A stretch of DNA of 64,000 nt from assembly GCF_010994095.1 (NCBI RefSeq), contig NZ_WJYO01000003.1, positions 1 through 64,000 of the forward strand. The letters are read 5' to 3'. The notes beneath the pieces were generated by a model that saw only the letters and a list, made by a program, of their open reading frames with translations, ran no database searches and had not been told where the DNA came from. Of the stretch, positions 25,889 to 36,200 are shown piece after piece (position 1 is the first letter of the stretch; each line of letters opens with the position of its first letter). The position numbers and the translations under genes were made by a program. Source of the stretch: Mumia xiangluensis. GTDB taxonomy: Bacteria > Actinomycetota > Actinomycetes > Propionibacteriales > Nocardioidaceae.

Positions 25889-26158
25889 TCAGGCGACGGC
25901 GTCCTTGCGGGGGCGGCCCCGCGGCCGCTTGCGGGGGATGACAGCGCCCTTCAGGAAGAGCTCGCCTCCCCAGACGCCCCACGGCTCAGCGCGGTCGAGA
26001 GCGCCCGCCAGGCACTCACGTCGGATCGGGCACTCGATACAGAGTGCTTTTGCCTCCTCGACGCCAGCGGGCGTCTCGGCGAACCAGAGCTCGGGATCGT
26101 TCGTGTGGCACGGGATCGTCGTGTGCTGCACCGAATGCTCGAGCACGGCGGTCGTCAT
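25889..26158 (-). CDS. whiB7: transcriptional regulator WhiB7
   Basis: The 89-residue protein has the four Fe-S ligands of Wbl proteins (Cys17, Cys40, Cys43, Cys49), the GVWGGE turn (61-66) and a C-terminal AT hook RGRPRK (80-85), which marks WhiB7. WhiB7 binds the primary sigma factor and AT-rich DNA just upstream of the -35 box to activate intrinsic antibiotic resistance genes. AGGAG lies before the ATG. The gene lies between the ABC1 kinase and uvrD2, as in M. tuberculosis. Its long leader carries a small ORF and a terminator, consistent with attenuation. Confidence 0.96.
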   Translation of the reverse strand: MTTAVLEHSVQHTTIPCHTNDPELWFAETPAGVEEAKALCIECPIRRECLAGALDRAEPWGVWGGELFLKGAVIPRKRPRGRPRKDAVA

Positions 26159-26230
26159 GGTTTCTCCTGGACTGAGAGAGGTTTTGGTTGCTGGTGGTGG
26201 GCAACGCGACCTGCCGATAAACGACAGAAA

Positions 26231-26262
26231 GGCCGCGGATCCCGGGTGTGGGTTCCGCGGCC
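26231..26262 (-). terminator. attenuator terminator in the whiB7 leader
   Basis: GGCCGCGGA and TCCGCGGCC form a perfect 9-bp stem with a 14-base loop, followed on the minus strand by TTTCTGTCGTTT. It lies between the leader ORF stop (26284) and the whiB7 start, and would stop transcription before whiB7 unless disrupted. The loop contains CCCGGG, which also occurs in the leader ORF at 26315-26320 and could pair with it as an antiterminator. Confidence 0.75.
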
Positions 26263-26283
26263 TGAGTGGCGTCTGATCAACGG

Positions 26284-26454
26284 TTAGGTCGAATCAGGAC
26301 TCCGGCGGGCAGATCCCGGGGACTGGCGCTTCATGGCGGTCTCCGACGTGAGGTCGGCGGACGGCATAAACCACCCGAGGACTCGCGTACGCGTCGAAAC
26401 GACATGGGTGCCACAAGCACCGACGCCATTGATGTTGATCTTCGTCGTATCCAT
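26284..26454 (-). CDS. 56-residue upstream ORF in the whiB7 leader
   Basis: On the minus strand an ATG, with GAGAGGAG ten bases upstream, opens a 56-codon frame (start MDTTKININGVGACGTHVV) that ends with TAA 21 bases before the attenuator stem. Leader ORFs that couple ribosome stalling to antitermination are described for whiB7/wblC genes; position and architecture here fit that role. The peptide sequence itself may not matter. The remaining parts of 26159-26573 hold the promoter and terminator described separately. Confidence 0.65.
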   Translation of the reverse strand: MDTTKININGVGACGTHVVSTRTRVLGWFMPSADLTSETAMKRQSPGSARRSPDST

Positions 26455-26500
26455 CACGCGCACGCTCCTCTCTCAGATCGATCCGGGCTGACGAGTCAAA

Positions 26501-26540
26501 ACCCTACGCTGCACCTGCGACAAGGCGCAAACCAATTAAC
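26501..26540 (-). promoter_or_regulatory. whiB7 promoter with AT-rich WhiB7 box
   Basis: On the minus strand TTGCGC (26530-26525) and TAGGGT (26506-26501) are 18 bases apart and can serve as -35 and -10. The sequence TTAATT (26539-26534) sits exactly three bases upstream of the -35, the known placement of the WhiB7 AT-hook target. This predicts autoregulation. The promoter starts about 35 bases after the uvrD2 stop. Confidence 0.6.
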
Positions 26541-26573
26541 GACACGTTTGCAAAATGTTCGGCCAACCCCAGA

Positions 26574-28634
26574 TCAGGCCGACTCGCACAGGGCCAGCAC
26601 CTCGGCGCCGTACTTCTCGAGCTTGGTGCGCCCGACCCCCGGCACCTTGAGGAGGTCGGTCGCTTCCTGTGGCTTCGCCTCTGCGATCGCCGTGAGCGTG
26701 GCGTCGGTGAAGACGACGTACGCGGGGACCTTCTGGGACGTCGCCTGCTCGCTGCGCCACCCACGGAGACGCTCGAACAGCTCCTCGTCGTACGTCGAGG
26801 GGCAGTCGAGACAGCGTCCGAGCTTGCGCTCGGCGCCGGTCGTCAGCACGGTGTCGCAGGTGCGGCAGCGAGCGATCGACCGCTCCTTGCGCGTACGGCG
26901 GCTCCGCGACGCTCCCGGGGAGACCTCCTCGTCGGCCGGCCGCAGCCCGTCGAGGAACCGGGTCGGCCGGCGGTTGCCGCGACCACCCGGCGTCCGGGCG
27001 AGCGACCACGAGATCTCCAGCCGGTCGCGGGCGCGCGTGACGCCGACGTAGAACAGGCGCCGCTCCTCGGCGATGCCGGCATCGTCGGTCGCGTACGTGA
27101 TCGGGACCGTCCCCTCCTGCATGCCGACGAGGAAGACCGCGTCCCACTCGAGACCCTTGGCCGCGTGGAGGGTCGTCAGCGTGACCCCTTCGGCGATCGG
27201 GGCGTGCGCGTGCTTGGCCCGTCGGTCGAGGTCGTCGACGAGGGCGACGAGGTCGGCGTCGGGCTGCGCGGCGTGCAGATCGGAGGCCATCGAGACGAGC
27301 GCGTGCAGGGACTCCCACCGATCGCGCTGGGCGCCGGCAGTCGTCGGGGCGGTCTCGGTGTAGCCCATCGACGCGAGCACCGTGCGTACGTCGGGGACCA
27401 GTCCGTCCTCTCCCATGTCGCCGCTGCGGGCCTGACCGCGCAGCAGCGTCACCGCCTGGCGGACCTCGGGCCGGTCGAAGAAGCGCTCGACGCCCCGCAC
27501 GACGTACGGGAGGTTGCGCGCCGCGAGCGCCTCCTCGTACGCCTCGGACTGGGCGTTGGTCCGGAAGAGGATGGCGACGTCGCGCAGCGGCGTGCCGCCC
27601 TCGCGGAGCTGCAGGATCTGGGCGGCGACCGACTCGGCCTCGGCGACCTCGTCGGAGTAGGGCGTGTAGGTGACGGCCGGCCCGGCGTCACGCTGAGCGC
27701 GCAGGACCACGCCGTCGCGGCCGGCACGGGCGAAGACCGCGTTGGCGGCGGCCACGACCTGCGGCGTCGAGCGGTAGTTGCGGACGAGCTCGATGCGTTG
27801 CGTGCCCGGATGCTGCTTGGGGAACTCGCGCAGGTGCTGGGGCGACGCCCCCGCGAACGAGTAGATCGTCTGCTGCGGGTCGCCGACCACGCAGATGTCG
27901 TGGCGACCACCGAGCCACTGCTCGAGGAGGGCCGCCTGGAGCGGGTTGACGTCTTGGTACTCGTCGACGACGAGCCATCGGTACTGTCGGCGGATCTCCG
28001 CGCTCACCCGCTCGTGCTCGGCGAGCATCGACACCGTGCAGAGCAGGATGTCCTCCATGTCCATGCGGCCACGGTCGCGCTTGACCTCCTCGTAGGCCGC
28101 CATGACGTGTGCGACGGTCGCGTCGTCGACCGCGTCGAGGCCCCGGTGGGCACCAGGTGCGAGGCGCGGGTAGTCGTCGGGTCGGACGTTCGAGACCTTC
28201 GACCACTCGATCTCGGCGGCAAGGTCGCGCAGCAGCGCCGAGTCGGTCTGCACACGGCAGCGCTTCGCCGCCTCGGCCACCAGCGGGATCTTGGACGCGA
28301 TCAGGTCCGGCAACCCCGTGCCGTACAGCTTGGGCCAGAAGTAGCCGAGCTGCCGCAGCGCGGCCGCGTGGAAGGTCCTCGCTTGGACGCCGTCGGCGCC
28401 GAGCTGCCGCAACCGCCCCCGCATCTCCCCCGCCGCGCGTGCGGTGAAGGTCACCGCGAGCACCTCGGTCGGCTTGTAGACGCCGGTCGCGGCGCCGTAC
28501 GCGATGCGGTGGGTGATCGCCCGCGTCTTGCCCGTGCCTGCACCCGCGATCACGCAGACCGGGCCGCGCAGCGCCAGGGCGACCTCCCGCTGCTCTGGAT
28601 CGAGGGCGTCGAGCAAGCTGTCGGCGGACGGCAC
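26574..28634 (-). CDS. uvrD2: ATP-dependent DNA helicase UvrD2
   Basis: The 686-residue SF1A helicase has Walker A GAGTGKT (31-37), Walker B VVDEYQDVN, VGDPQQTIYSFAGA, VRNYRST, TTLHAAKGLEWDAVF and VGVTRARDRL. The C terminus carries a tetracysteine motif (CRTC and CLDC) and an HRDC domain with LLKVPGVGRTKLEKYG, the layout of mycobacterial UvrD2. It unwinds DNA in repair; UvrD2 is essential in M. tuberculosis. I use the GTG at 28634 with GAGGAG upstream; the longer frame to 28823 lacks a ribosome site. It is divergent from the mycoredoxin gene. Confidence 0.95.
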   Translation of the reverse strand: MPSADSLLDALDPEQREVALALRGPVCVIAGAGTGKTRAITHRIAYGAATGVYKPTEVLAVTFTARAAGEMRGRLRQLGADGVQARTFHAAALRQLGYFWPKLYGTGLPDLIASKIPLVAEAAKRCRVQTDSALLRDLAAEIEWSKVSNVRPDDYPRLAPGAHRGLDAVDDATVAHVMAAYEEVKRDRGRMDMEDILLCTVSMLAEHERVSAEIRRQYRWLVVDEYQDVNPLQAALLEQWLGGRHDICVVGDPQQTIYSFAGASPQHLREFPKQHPGTQRIELVRNYRSTPQVVAAANAVFARAGRDGVVLRAQRDAGPAVTYTPYSDEVAEAESVAAQILQLREGGTPLRDVAILFRTNAQSEAYEEALAARNLPYVVRGVERFFDRPEVRQAVTLLRGQARSGDMGEDGLVPDVRTVLASMGYTETAPTTAGAQRDRWESLHALVSMASDLHAAQPDADLVALVDDLDRRAKHAHAPIAEGVTLTTLHAAKGLEWDAVFLVGMQEGTVPITYATDDAGIAEERRLFYVGVTRARDRLEISWSLARTPGGRGNRRPTRFLDGLRPADEEVSPGASRSRRTRKERSIARCRTCDTVLTTGAERKLGRCLDCPSTYDEELFERLRGWRSEQATSQKVPAYVVFTDATLTAIAEAKPQEATDLLKVPGVGRTKLEKYGAEVLALCESA

Positions 28635-28764
28635 GGATCTCCTCGGGGGTCGTCGGTCGGGCTGGGGTGCCCGCACTGGGCGGAATAGGCTGGGCGCCGC
28701 ACGACGTTGTGGCGTGCGGCGGCTACCGTTCCGCCACCCAGCGTAGTTGGAGAGAAGGACACGA

Positions 28765-29016
28765 ATGTCGGCCACGTTCACGATGTACTCGACACCTTGG
28801 TGTGGATACTGCAAGCGCCTCAAGAGTCAGCTCGACCGTGAGGGCATCGCGTTCACCGAGGTCGACATCGAGCAGGACGAGGACGCCGCATTCGTCGTCG
28901 AGCGGGCCAACGGCGGCAACCAGACCGTGCCGACGCTCGTCTTCGCGGACGGCTCCGCACTGACGAACCCGTCGGTCGCGCAGGTCAAGGCCCAGCTCGA
29001 GGCGCTCAGCGTCTGA
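28765..29016 (+). CDS. mrx1: mycoredoxin (glutaredoxin-like)
   Basis: The 83-residue protein has a glutaredoxin fold with the active site CGYC (Cys13, Cys16) after MYSTPW, the cis-Pro region TVPTLVF and ALTNPS. It should reduce mycothiol mixed disulfides. The ATG at 28765 follows AGAAGG; a start 18 bases upstream is less likely. It sits alone on the plus strand between uvrD2 and nudC, the same position as Rv3198A in M. tuberculosis. Confidence 0.95.
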   Translation: MSATFTMYSTPWCGYCKRLKSQLDREGIAFTEVDIEQDEDAAFVVERANGGNQTVPTLVFADGSALTNPSVAQVKAQLEALSV

Positions 29017-29040
29017 CGCCTCGGCCGACCAGGGGCGCAC

Positions 29041-29913
29041 TCAGCGCCAGGAGCCGGCCAGCGGTGCGCCGTACCAGCGCTCGATCAGCCAGCGCGAGAT
29101 CGAGACGGACCCGGGCAGCAGCAGCTCACCGGACGCCGTCATCCGCCGGACGTCCTCACGGCTGAACCAGCGCGCGTCGGCCGTCTCCGTGCCGTCGACG
29201 ACGACGTCGGTCGTCCGCGCCTTGCCGAAGAACCCGAGCATCAGGCTCGACGGGAACGGCCACGGCTGGCTCGCGGCGTACGACACCTCACCGACCTCGA
29301 TCGCCGTCTCCTCCCACGTCTCGCGGCGGACCGCGTCCTCGAGCGACTCCCCCGGCTCGACGAACCCGGCCAGCGTCGAGAACCTGTCCTCGGGCCAGTC
29401 AGGACGCCGCCCGAGGAGCGCACGGTCCTCGTCGTCGGTGATGAGCATGATCACCGCGGGATCGGTGCGAGGGAAGTGCACGGCGCCGCACTCCGGGCAG
29501 CGGCGTACGTGGCCGCCCTCGGCGACGGCGGTCGGGTTGCCGCAGCGCGAGCACCGTGGGTGCGTCCGGTGCCACTGGGCGACGCCGACCGCGTGGACCG
29601 CCAGCCGGGCCTGCGTCGTCACCAGGTCGTGCGCGGCGACGCGCAGGGCGCGTGCCGGGTCGGGCACCCGGTCGACCAGGACAGCCGCGTGCTCCGTGCC
29701 GTCGACCGTGCCGAGGTAGAGCCGGTCGCCGTCCGGGACGTCGTCGGGGCTGCGCCACACCAGCCCGTCGGCGTCGGCCGAGACGTGCTCGCCGCCGACC
29801 AGCAGCACGCGGGTGTCGGTGTCCGTCCACAGCTTGTCCATGAAGGCGTCGTCCACACGCCGCTCGGAGTGCCGGTTGTATGCGCCGTCCGCGAACGTGA
29901 ATGCCTCAGTCAC
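29041..29913 (-). CDS. nudC: NADH pyrophosphatase NudC
   Basis: The 290-residue protein has the NudC zinc ribbon (CSRC...CPEC), the Nudix box GFVEPGESLEDAVRRETWEE and the NAD-specific motif SQPWPFPSSLM. It cleaves NAD(H) to NMN(H) and AMP and can remove NAD caps from RNA. It starts at a GTG that overlaps the adnB stop by eight bases, so it belongs to the adnA-adnB operon. The order matches Rv3199c. Confidence 0.95.
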   Translation of the reverse strand: MTEAFTFADGAYNRHSERRVDDAFMDKLWTDTDTRVLLVGGEHVSADADGLVWRSPDDVPDGDRLYLGTVDGTEHAAVLVDRVPDPARALRVAAHDLVTTQARLAVHAVGVAQWHRTHPRCSRCGNPTAVAEGGHVRRCPECGAVHFPRTDPAVIMLITDDEDRALLGRRPDWPEDRFSTLAGFVEPGESLEDAVRRETWEETAIEVGEVSYAASQPWPFPSSLMLGFFGKARTTDVVVDGTETADARWFSREDVRRMTASGELLLPGSVSISRWLIERWYGAPLAGSWR

Positions 29914-32900
29914 GCGGCGAGCCTACGCCGTCGCCGACCGGCCGCACGAGGTCCTCGAGCGCAGCGCGATCGGGCAGGTCGGTCGGCGTCACCGACTCAC
30001 CGAGGCGCACGTAGTGGAACGTCGCGGTCACGCGCTCGAGCGGCACCTGGTGCTTCTCGGACCAGGCCAGACGGTAGACGGCGAGCTGGAGCGGATCGGC
30101 GTCGGCGGTGCGGTTGGTCTTCCAGTCGACGACCTCGAACGCGTCGCCGTCCCGGTAGACCGCGTCGATGCGACCGTTGACGAGCTGCCCGCCGAGGCGC
30201 AGGGTGAACGGCTCCTCGATCGCGTACGGGGTGCGGTCTCCCATCGGTCCGGACTCGAACGCGCGGATCAGCTCCGCGAGCTCCACCTCGTCCTCGATGT
30301 CGTGGTCGCGCAGCCCCGGCAGCTCGTCGTCGCCGATGAGCGTCTGCTGACCGAAGTGGGCCTCGATCCATGCGTGGAACCGCGTGCCGAAGCGCGCGGC
30401 GGGGGCCGGGGGGCGCGGGAGCGGCCGCGCGAGATTGCGCGCGAACGCCGCGGGGTCCTTGCGCATCGCCATCAGGGACGTCGTGGAGAGGTTCGGGGGT
30501 AGCGGCACCTCGAGAGTCTCGGCCTGGGTCCGCCGCGCCTCGGTCAGGAGCCGCTCGACCTCCTCGTCGATCAGAGCGAGGCGCGCGAGCTGCGCGGACT
30601 CCTCCGGCGAGTCGGCCTCCCCCACCTCGATGAGCATCGGCTGCGGCTCGGCGGGGGGTTCGGCGGCGTACGTGCGGACGAGCGCGGCGGCCGCGCGGCG
30701 GCGTACGAGGTCGTCCTCGGCCGGCTCGACCGGCCACACCACGGACTCGGCGCGCCCTCGCAGGGGATTGTCGGCGTCGTGCTCCGGCTCCGGGGACCAC
30801 AGCTCGGCGTCGGAGCCGCGGCCACGCAACCAGGTGGCGACGGTCTCGAGGTACGGGCTGGGCTCGGACGGGTCCTTGCGGGTCCGGCTCCAGCGGTGAC
30901 CGCTCGCGATCAGCAGACGCCGGGCACGGGTGAAAGCGACGTAGGCGAGCCGGACCTCCTCCATCGCGGCATCTGCCTTCATCGCCGCCTGGAAGTCCTT
31001 GTGGCCGGCGTTGCTGAGCTCCTCGACCACGGGCAGCTCGGCCCCGTCGCCGCGCAGGTCGTGCGGGAGGGCGGACGCACTCTTGGTCCAGGCGGGCCGC
31101 GACCGGGTCGACGGGAAGACGTCGGCGGTGAGGAACGGGACCAGCACGACGTCCCACTCCAGGCCCTTGGCTGTGTGGACGGTGAGGAGCTTGACCGAGT
31201 CGGAGTCGCTGGGCGACGCGACCTCGAGGCCGCCGTTGAAGTCCTCCTCGGCGTCGAGGTACGCGAGGATCGCCGCCAGCCCGGCAGAGGGGTCGGTCGA
31301 CACGACGTCCGCGATGACGTCGAGGAGCCGGGAGACGTTGTCCTGGGCGACCCGCGCCGCGGTGCCGGGTGTGGCGGCCAGCTCGACGTCGATGCCGAGG
31401 GCGGTGACCGCGAGGCGCGCGGTGTCGGCGGGAGACCCGCTCGAACGCCGACGAAGGCTCCGCAGCAGCCGCGACATCTCGGCGAAGCGGGTGCGGGCCT
31501 CGCGCGAGTACGGGAGAGGGTGCCCGCGGTCGTCCGGGCTGTCGACCGCGTCGGCGAGCGACACGATCTCGGTCGGGTCCGTGCCGCGGACCGAGCGCTC
31601 GAGCTCCTCCTCCAGCGACGCGCTCGGCGCTTCACGGACCGCGCCGACGAGCTGCTTGGCGCGGCGACCGAGCAGTGCGAGGTCACGGGGGCCGATCCGC
31701 CACCGCGGCCCGGTCAGGAGCCGCAGGAGGGCTGCGTTGGCCGTCTGGTCGGCGAGCACACGCAGGACCGACACGACGTCGGACACCTCCGGCTGAGCCA
31801 GCAGTCCGGACAGGCCGACGACCTCGACAGGGATGCCTTCGGCGCGCAGCGCGGCGACGAGCGCAGGGATCTCGGACTTGGTGCGGACGAGGACCGCGAT
31901 CTCGGACCACGGCGTGACCCCGCCCGCTGGGTCGGTGCGCGCCGCTGCCACCTCGTCCACGATCCAGTCGACCTCGTCGGTGACGGTCTCGTGCAGCGCG
32001 GCACGCACGGTCCCGCCGTCCGTGCCATCGGCGGCCACGAGCGGGCGTACGACCTCGGTCGCGTGGTAGTACGGGGCGGCCACGTGGTTGGCGACGTCGA
32101 GGATCTCCGCGCGGCTCCGACGGTTGACCAGCAGGTGGAAGAGGCTCCCGCGGGTGGCGTCCTCCTCGCGGCTCGCGCCACGGCGGTCGGGGTCGGCCGG
32201 GAAGTCGTCGAGGAACGACGTGAGGTTGCTCGCCGCGGCACCCCGCCACCCGTAGATGCCCTGGCACGGGTCTCCCACCGCGGTCACGCAGTGGCCGAGC
32301 CCGTCGCCGCTCTCCCCGGAGAACAGCCCTCGCAGCATGTCGCGCTGGGCGACCGAGGTGTCTTGGTACTCGTCGAGGAGGACCACCGAGAACCGCTCCC
32401 GCTGCGACCGGGACACCTCGTCGCACTCGAGCGCGAGCCGGGCCCCCCGCTCCATCTGGTCGGAGAAGTCGACGACCCCGTCGTCGGCCTTGCCGGCGCG
32501 GTAGCGCTCGACGAGCATGACCAGCTCGTCACGCCGGCGCGTGACGTCGGCGAGCTCGCGGTGGAGCTTGACGGGCTTCTGCTCGACGGTCGCCCGCTCG
32601 ACGTCGACGCGCATCTCCGCGTCGAACCGGCGGACCTCGTCGGGTGTGACGAGGTGCTCGGCCATCTGTCCGTCGAGCGACAGCACCTCGCCGATGACGG
32701 TCGGAATCGACGTGCTCGCGTACACGAGCGAGCCCGGGTAGGAGGCGATGGCCCGGAACGCGCGCTGGAACCGAGAGGCATCGGTCGTGACCCGCAGGTC
32801 GGGCTCGAAACCGCGCAGGAGGCCGTACTCGGTGATGAGCGCGCCGGCGTACGCGTGGTAGGTCGAGACGGTCGGCGTGCCGTACCGCTCGAGCAGGTCG

Positions 32901-33214
32901 GGCACGCCCGCCTCGCGCGCCAGTGTCTCCAGCGCCTGACGGACGCGGTGCGCGAGCTCGGAGGCTGCCTTGTTGGTGAAGGTGAGCCCGAGGATCGCTC
33001 CTGGGAGCACGCCGTCGTGACCGACGAGCCACACGACCCGCGCGGCCATGACCGTGGTCTTGCCCGAGCCTGCCCCGGCGATGATCGCGCTCGGGCGGTC
33101 GGTCGGCGCCTGGATCGCCGCCATCTGCTCGACGGAGAACGGGATGCCGAGGACCGTACGGAGGTGGTCGGCGTCGTGGATCAGCTGCGGGAGCTCGACG
33201 GCAGGCGCGGTCAC
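29906..33214 (-). CDS. adnB: AdnB subunit of the AdnAB helicase-nuclease
   Basis: The 1102-residue protein is an SF1A helicase with Walker A GAGSGKT (near residue 47), LLDEYQDTS, VGDPCQGIYGWRGA, LLTVHTAKGLEWDVV and AYVAFTRARRLL. A C-terminal RecB-type nuclease domain has GRIDAVYRDGDAFEVVDWKTN. With AdnA it forms the heterodimer that resects double-strand ends in mycobacteria, in place of RecBCD. It begins at a GTG with GGAGGA upstream and shares four bases (GTGA) with the adnA stop. The longer frame to 33346 only overlaps adnA. Confidence 0.94.
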   Translation of the reverse strand: MTAPAVELPQLIHDADHLRTVLGIPFSVEQMAAIQAPTDRPSAIIAGAGSGKTTVMAARVVWLVGHDGVLPGAILGLTFTNKAASELAHRVRQALETLAREAGVPDLLERYGTPTVSTYHAYAGALITEYGLLRGFEPDLRVTTDASRFQRAFRAIASYPGSLVYASTSIPTVIGEVLSLDGQMAEHLVTPDEVRRFDAEMRVDVERATVEQKPVKLHRELADVTRRRDELVMLVERYRAGKADDGVVDFSDQMERGARLALECDEVSRSQRERFSVVLLDEYQDTSVAQRDMLRGLFSGESGDGLGHCVTAVGDPCQGIYGWRGAAASNLTSFLDDFPADPDRRGASREEDATRGSLFHLLVNRRSRAEILDVANHVAAPYYHATEVVRPLVAADGTDGGTVRAALHETVTDEVDWIVDEVAAARTDPAGGVTPWSEIAVLVRTKSEIPALVAALRAEGIPVEVVGLSGLLAQPEVSDVVSVLRVLADQTANAALLRLLTGPRWRIGPRDLALLGRRAKQLVGAVREAPSASLEEELERSVRGTDPTEIVSLADAVDSPDDRGHPLPYSREARTRFAEMSRLLRSLRRRSSGSPADTARLAVTALGIDVELAATPGTAARVAQDNVSRLLDVIADVVSTDPSAGLAAILAYLDAEEDFNGGLEVASPSDSDSVKLLTVHTAKGLEWDVVLVPFLTADVFPSTRSRPAWTKSASALPHDLRGDGAELPVVEELSNAGHKDFQAAMKADAAMEEVRLAYVAFTRARRLLIASGHRWSRTRKDPSEPSPYLETVATWLRGRGSDAELWSPEPEHDADNPLRGRAESVVWPVEPAEDDLVRRRAAAALVRTYAAEPPAEPQPMLIEVGEADSPEESAQLARLALIDEEVERLLTEARRTQAETLEVPLPPNLSTTSLMAMRKDPAAFARNLARPLPRPPAPAARFGTRFHAWIEAHFGQQTLIGDDELPGLRDHDIEDEVELAELIRAFESGPMGDRTPYAIEEPFTLRLGGQLVNGRIDAVYRDGDAFEVVDWKTNRTADADPLQLAVYRLAWSEKHQVPLERVTATFHYVRLGESVTPTDLPDRAALEDLVRPVGDGVGSPRD

Positions 33215-36200
33215 GACGCCTGCTCCTCCGTGCCGAGCGTGGTCGGGGCGACGGCATCGAGGACGGAGGATCCCTCCGGCTTGGCCGGGCAGACGCGGGC
33301 GAACTGGCAGAACTGGCAGGCCTTGGGGCTCGGCGTGGCGATCCACTGCTCGGAACGGACCGTGCGGACGGCGTCCTCGAGCAACGCGTAGGCGAAGAAG
33401 GGCGCGTCCTCGCGGGGCGGGTCCTGCGGCTGGACCTTGGGGGCGGTCGGGCGTCGGGCGGAGTCCTGCACACGCAGCTGGACGAGCTCGGCACCGCCGC
33501 TGCTCGCGACCACCTCGCCCGGCTCACCCAGCAGCCCGTCGGCGACTCCGTGCTCGATCGCGAGCTGGTAGACGCCGAGCTGGGCGTGCTCGGCGATGTC
33601 GCTGCCGGTCGGGGCGTACTTGCCCGTCTTGAAGTCGACCACGTGCACGAACCCGTCGACGTCGACCTCGACGCGGTCCATCGACCCCCGCAGGATCACG
33701 TCGTCGTCGGCCACCCGCAGGCGGACCTCGAAGCCGTGCTCCGCCGCGAGCGGGCGGCGACGGGCAGCCTGCTCCTGGTCGGCGTGCCACTGCGCGAACC
33801 GACCGATCGCCGACCGGGCCTCCTCGCGCTCGCGCTGCGCGACCCACGGTGCGGCGTACGCGAGGCGCTCCCACACGACGTCGAGCGCCGCGTCGAGCGC
33901 CGCAGGGTCGGCGGCGGTCCCACCGCGTACGACGTCGGCCGCGAGGGCGTGCACCAGCAGGCCGAAGCCCTGCGCGGTGGAGCTGACGGTCTCGCCCTTG
34001 GCCTCGTGGGTGAGGAACCACGAGAGCGAGCACGAGCTGATGGCGTCGAGCGAGCTGCCGGAGAGCTGCACGGGCTGGTCGAGCGCGCGGACCGGGTGCT
34101 CGGAACGGGTGACCTCGCGCAGGCCCCACCACGTGTCGGGGTGCGCCGGCGCCGCGGCGGGGACGGGTGCGGCCGCGAGGGTGCCGAGCCGTCGCGCTGC
34201 CGCATCGCGCACCGCAGGCGTTGCGCCGTACTCGGCGAGCTCGCGCAGCTCCGCGATCACCCCCCGCAGCGACATGCCACGCCGTGGTCGGCGCTCCGGT
34301 GCAGTCGACGCGCTGCTCGCGTGGCGCTCGACGTCGGCGACGAACGCGGAGGGCTGGTCGCCATCGGGGTCGAGGCTCGCCACGGCCGTGACGACGAGGC
34401 GAGAACGGGCGCGGGTGACCGCGACGTAGAACAGGCGGCGCTCCTCGGCCACGAGCTCCGCCGTCGTCGCCGGGAGGCCCAGGCGGGCGGGAGCTGCGGC
34501 GTCGACGGGGTCGCTCGTCGCGTGGACGTCACCCGGCGCGAGCCGCTCGGCAGCGAGCAGCGACCCTCGGTGGCGCGCGTCGGGCCAGGTGCCTTCCTGG
34601 ACCCCGGCGACCACGACCAGGTCCCATTCGAGCCCTTTGGCGCGGTGGGCGGTGAGCAGACGCACCGCGGAACCACGCTGCCCGCGCTCGGCGAGGGTGT
34701 CGGTCGGCACCTCGTGGTGCGCCACCTCGTCGAGGAACGCCGCGACCTTCTGGCGGCGCTGGCTCTCCTCCGCACGAGCGGCGAGGGCGAACAGCGCGAC
34801 GACCGCATCGAGGTCCCGGTGCGCGGCTGCGGCGGCCTCGGTGTCGGCCAGGTCGAGCGGCTCGGCACCGACGGCACCCGCAGCACCACCGGTCTCCGCC
34901 GAAGGGTCCGCGACCGCTCCATCCGGGCGCCCGGAGCGGTCGGCGACGGCTTCCCGCGAGCGGTCGGCGACTGCACCACCGGCAGGCCCGGCAACCGCAC
35001 CACCGGCGTTCGTGTCGCCCCGTGCGCCCTCGATCGCGGCGAGGAGGCGCCCCTGCCAGCGGGTGCCGCGCCAGATCGTCCACAGGACCTGCTCCGGGGA
35101 AGCCTGCGCGGCGACCAGCCGGGCGGCGTCCGCCAGCAGCACCGCGGCGGCGTACGCCCGGGCGGCGACGTCGCCCGCGCGACCCCGGTGAGCACCGTCC
35201 ACGAGCGGGGCGACCGTCAGCGGCATCCGGACGAGCTCGACGAGCAGCTCGCGCGAGCTGCGCGGCAGCCGGCGCTCGCCGTCGTCGTCCCACGCGTCGC
35301 GGCGGCGCAGCTCCTGACAGAGGATGCGCAGCTCGGCTGCGTCGAGGTCGCCGAGCGGACCGGTGAGGTAGCGCTCGACGGCCTCAGGATCGAGGTCGGC
35401 GCCCTCCGACAGCGTCACGGAGAGCCGCAGGGCGCCCAGCAGCGCGGCGACGGCTGGCTCCGTGCGCAGCGGCACCTCGGCGCCCGCCACCTCGACCGGC
35501 ACCCCCGCGGCCTGGAGGGCACGCTGCAGCCGCGGCATCGCCGTACCTGCTCGCACGAGCACAGCCATGTCGTCCCAGCCGATCCCCTCCTCGAGGTGCG
35601 CACGGCGCAGCATCAACGCGATGTGCTCGGCCTCGGCGGCCGGGTCGGCGAACCTGCGGACCCAGACCTCGTCGCCGCCGACCGGCCGGCTCGGCTCCGG
35701 GTCACGGAACCCCCGAGCCTCGACCGCGAGGCGCCCGAGCGGGATGCGTTGCGCGACCGCGCGCGACGCTGCCAGGATGCGGGGTCCGAACCGACGCGTA
35801 CGGCGCAGCGACACCACCGGCGCGGGCGCGCCCGTCGTCGTGCGGAACGTGTGCGAGAACCCGAGGATGCCGGAGACGTCGGCGCCGCGGAACGCGTAGA
35901 TCGACTGGTCGGGGTCACCGACCACGACCAGGTCGCGCCCGTCGCCCGCCAGCGCGCGCAGCATCGCGACCTGGGCGGGGTCGGTGTCCTGGTACTCGTC
36001 GACGATCACGAACCGGAACCGGTCGCGCAGCGTCGGCTGGTGCTCGGGGTCGGCTGCGACGATGCCGGCCCGGTGCACGAGCTCGGCGTAGTCGATGAGG
36101 TTCTGGGCGTCGAGAACGTCGAGGTACTCCTCGAAGAACTCGGCCGCTGCTCCCCAGTCGGTCCGTCCCGCGGCGGCGCCGGCGGCCGCGAGGTCGACCG

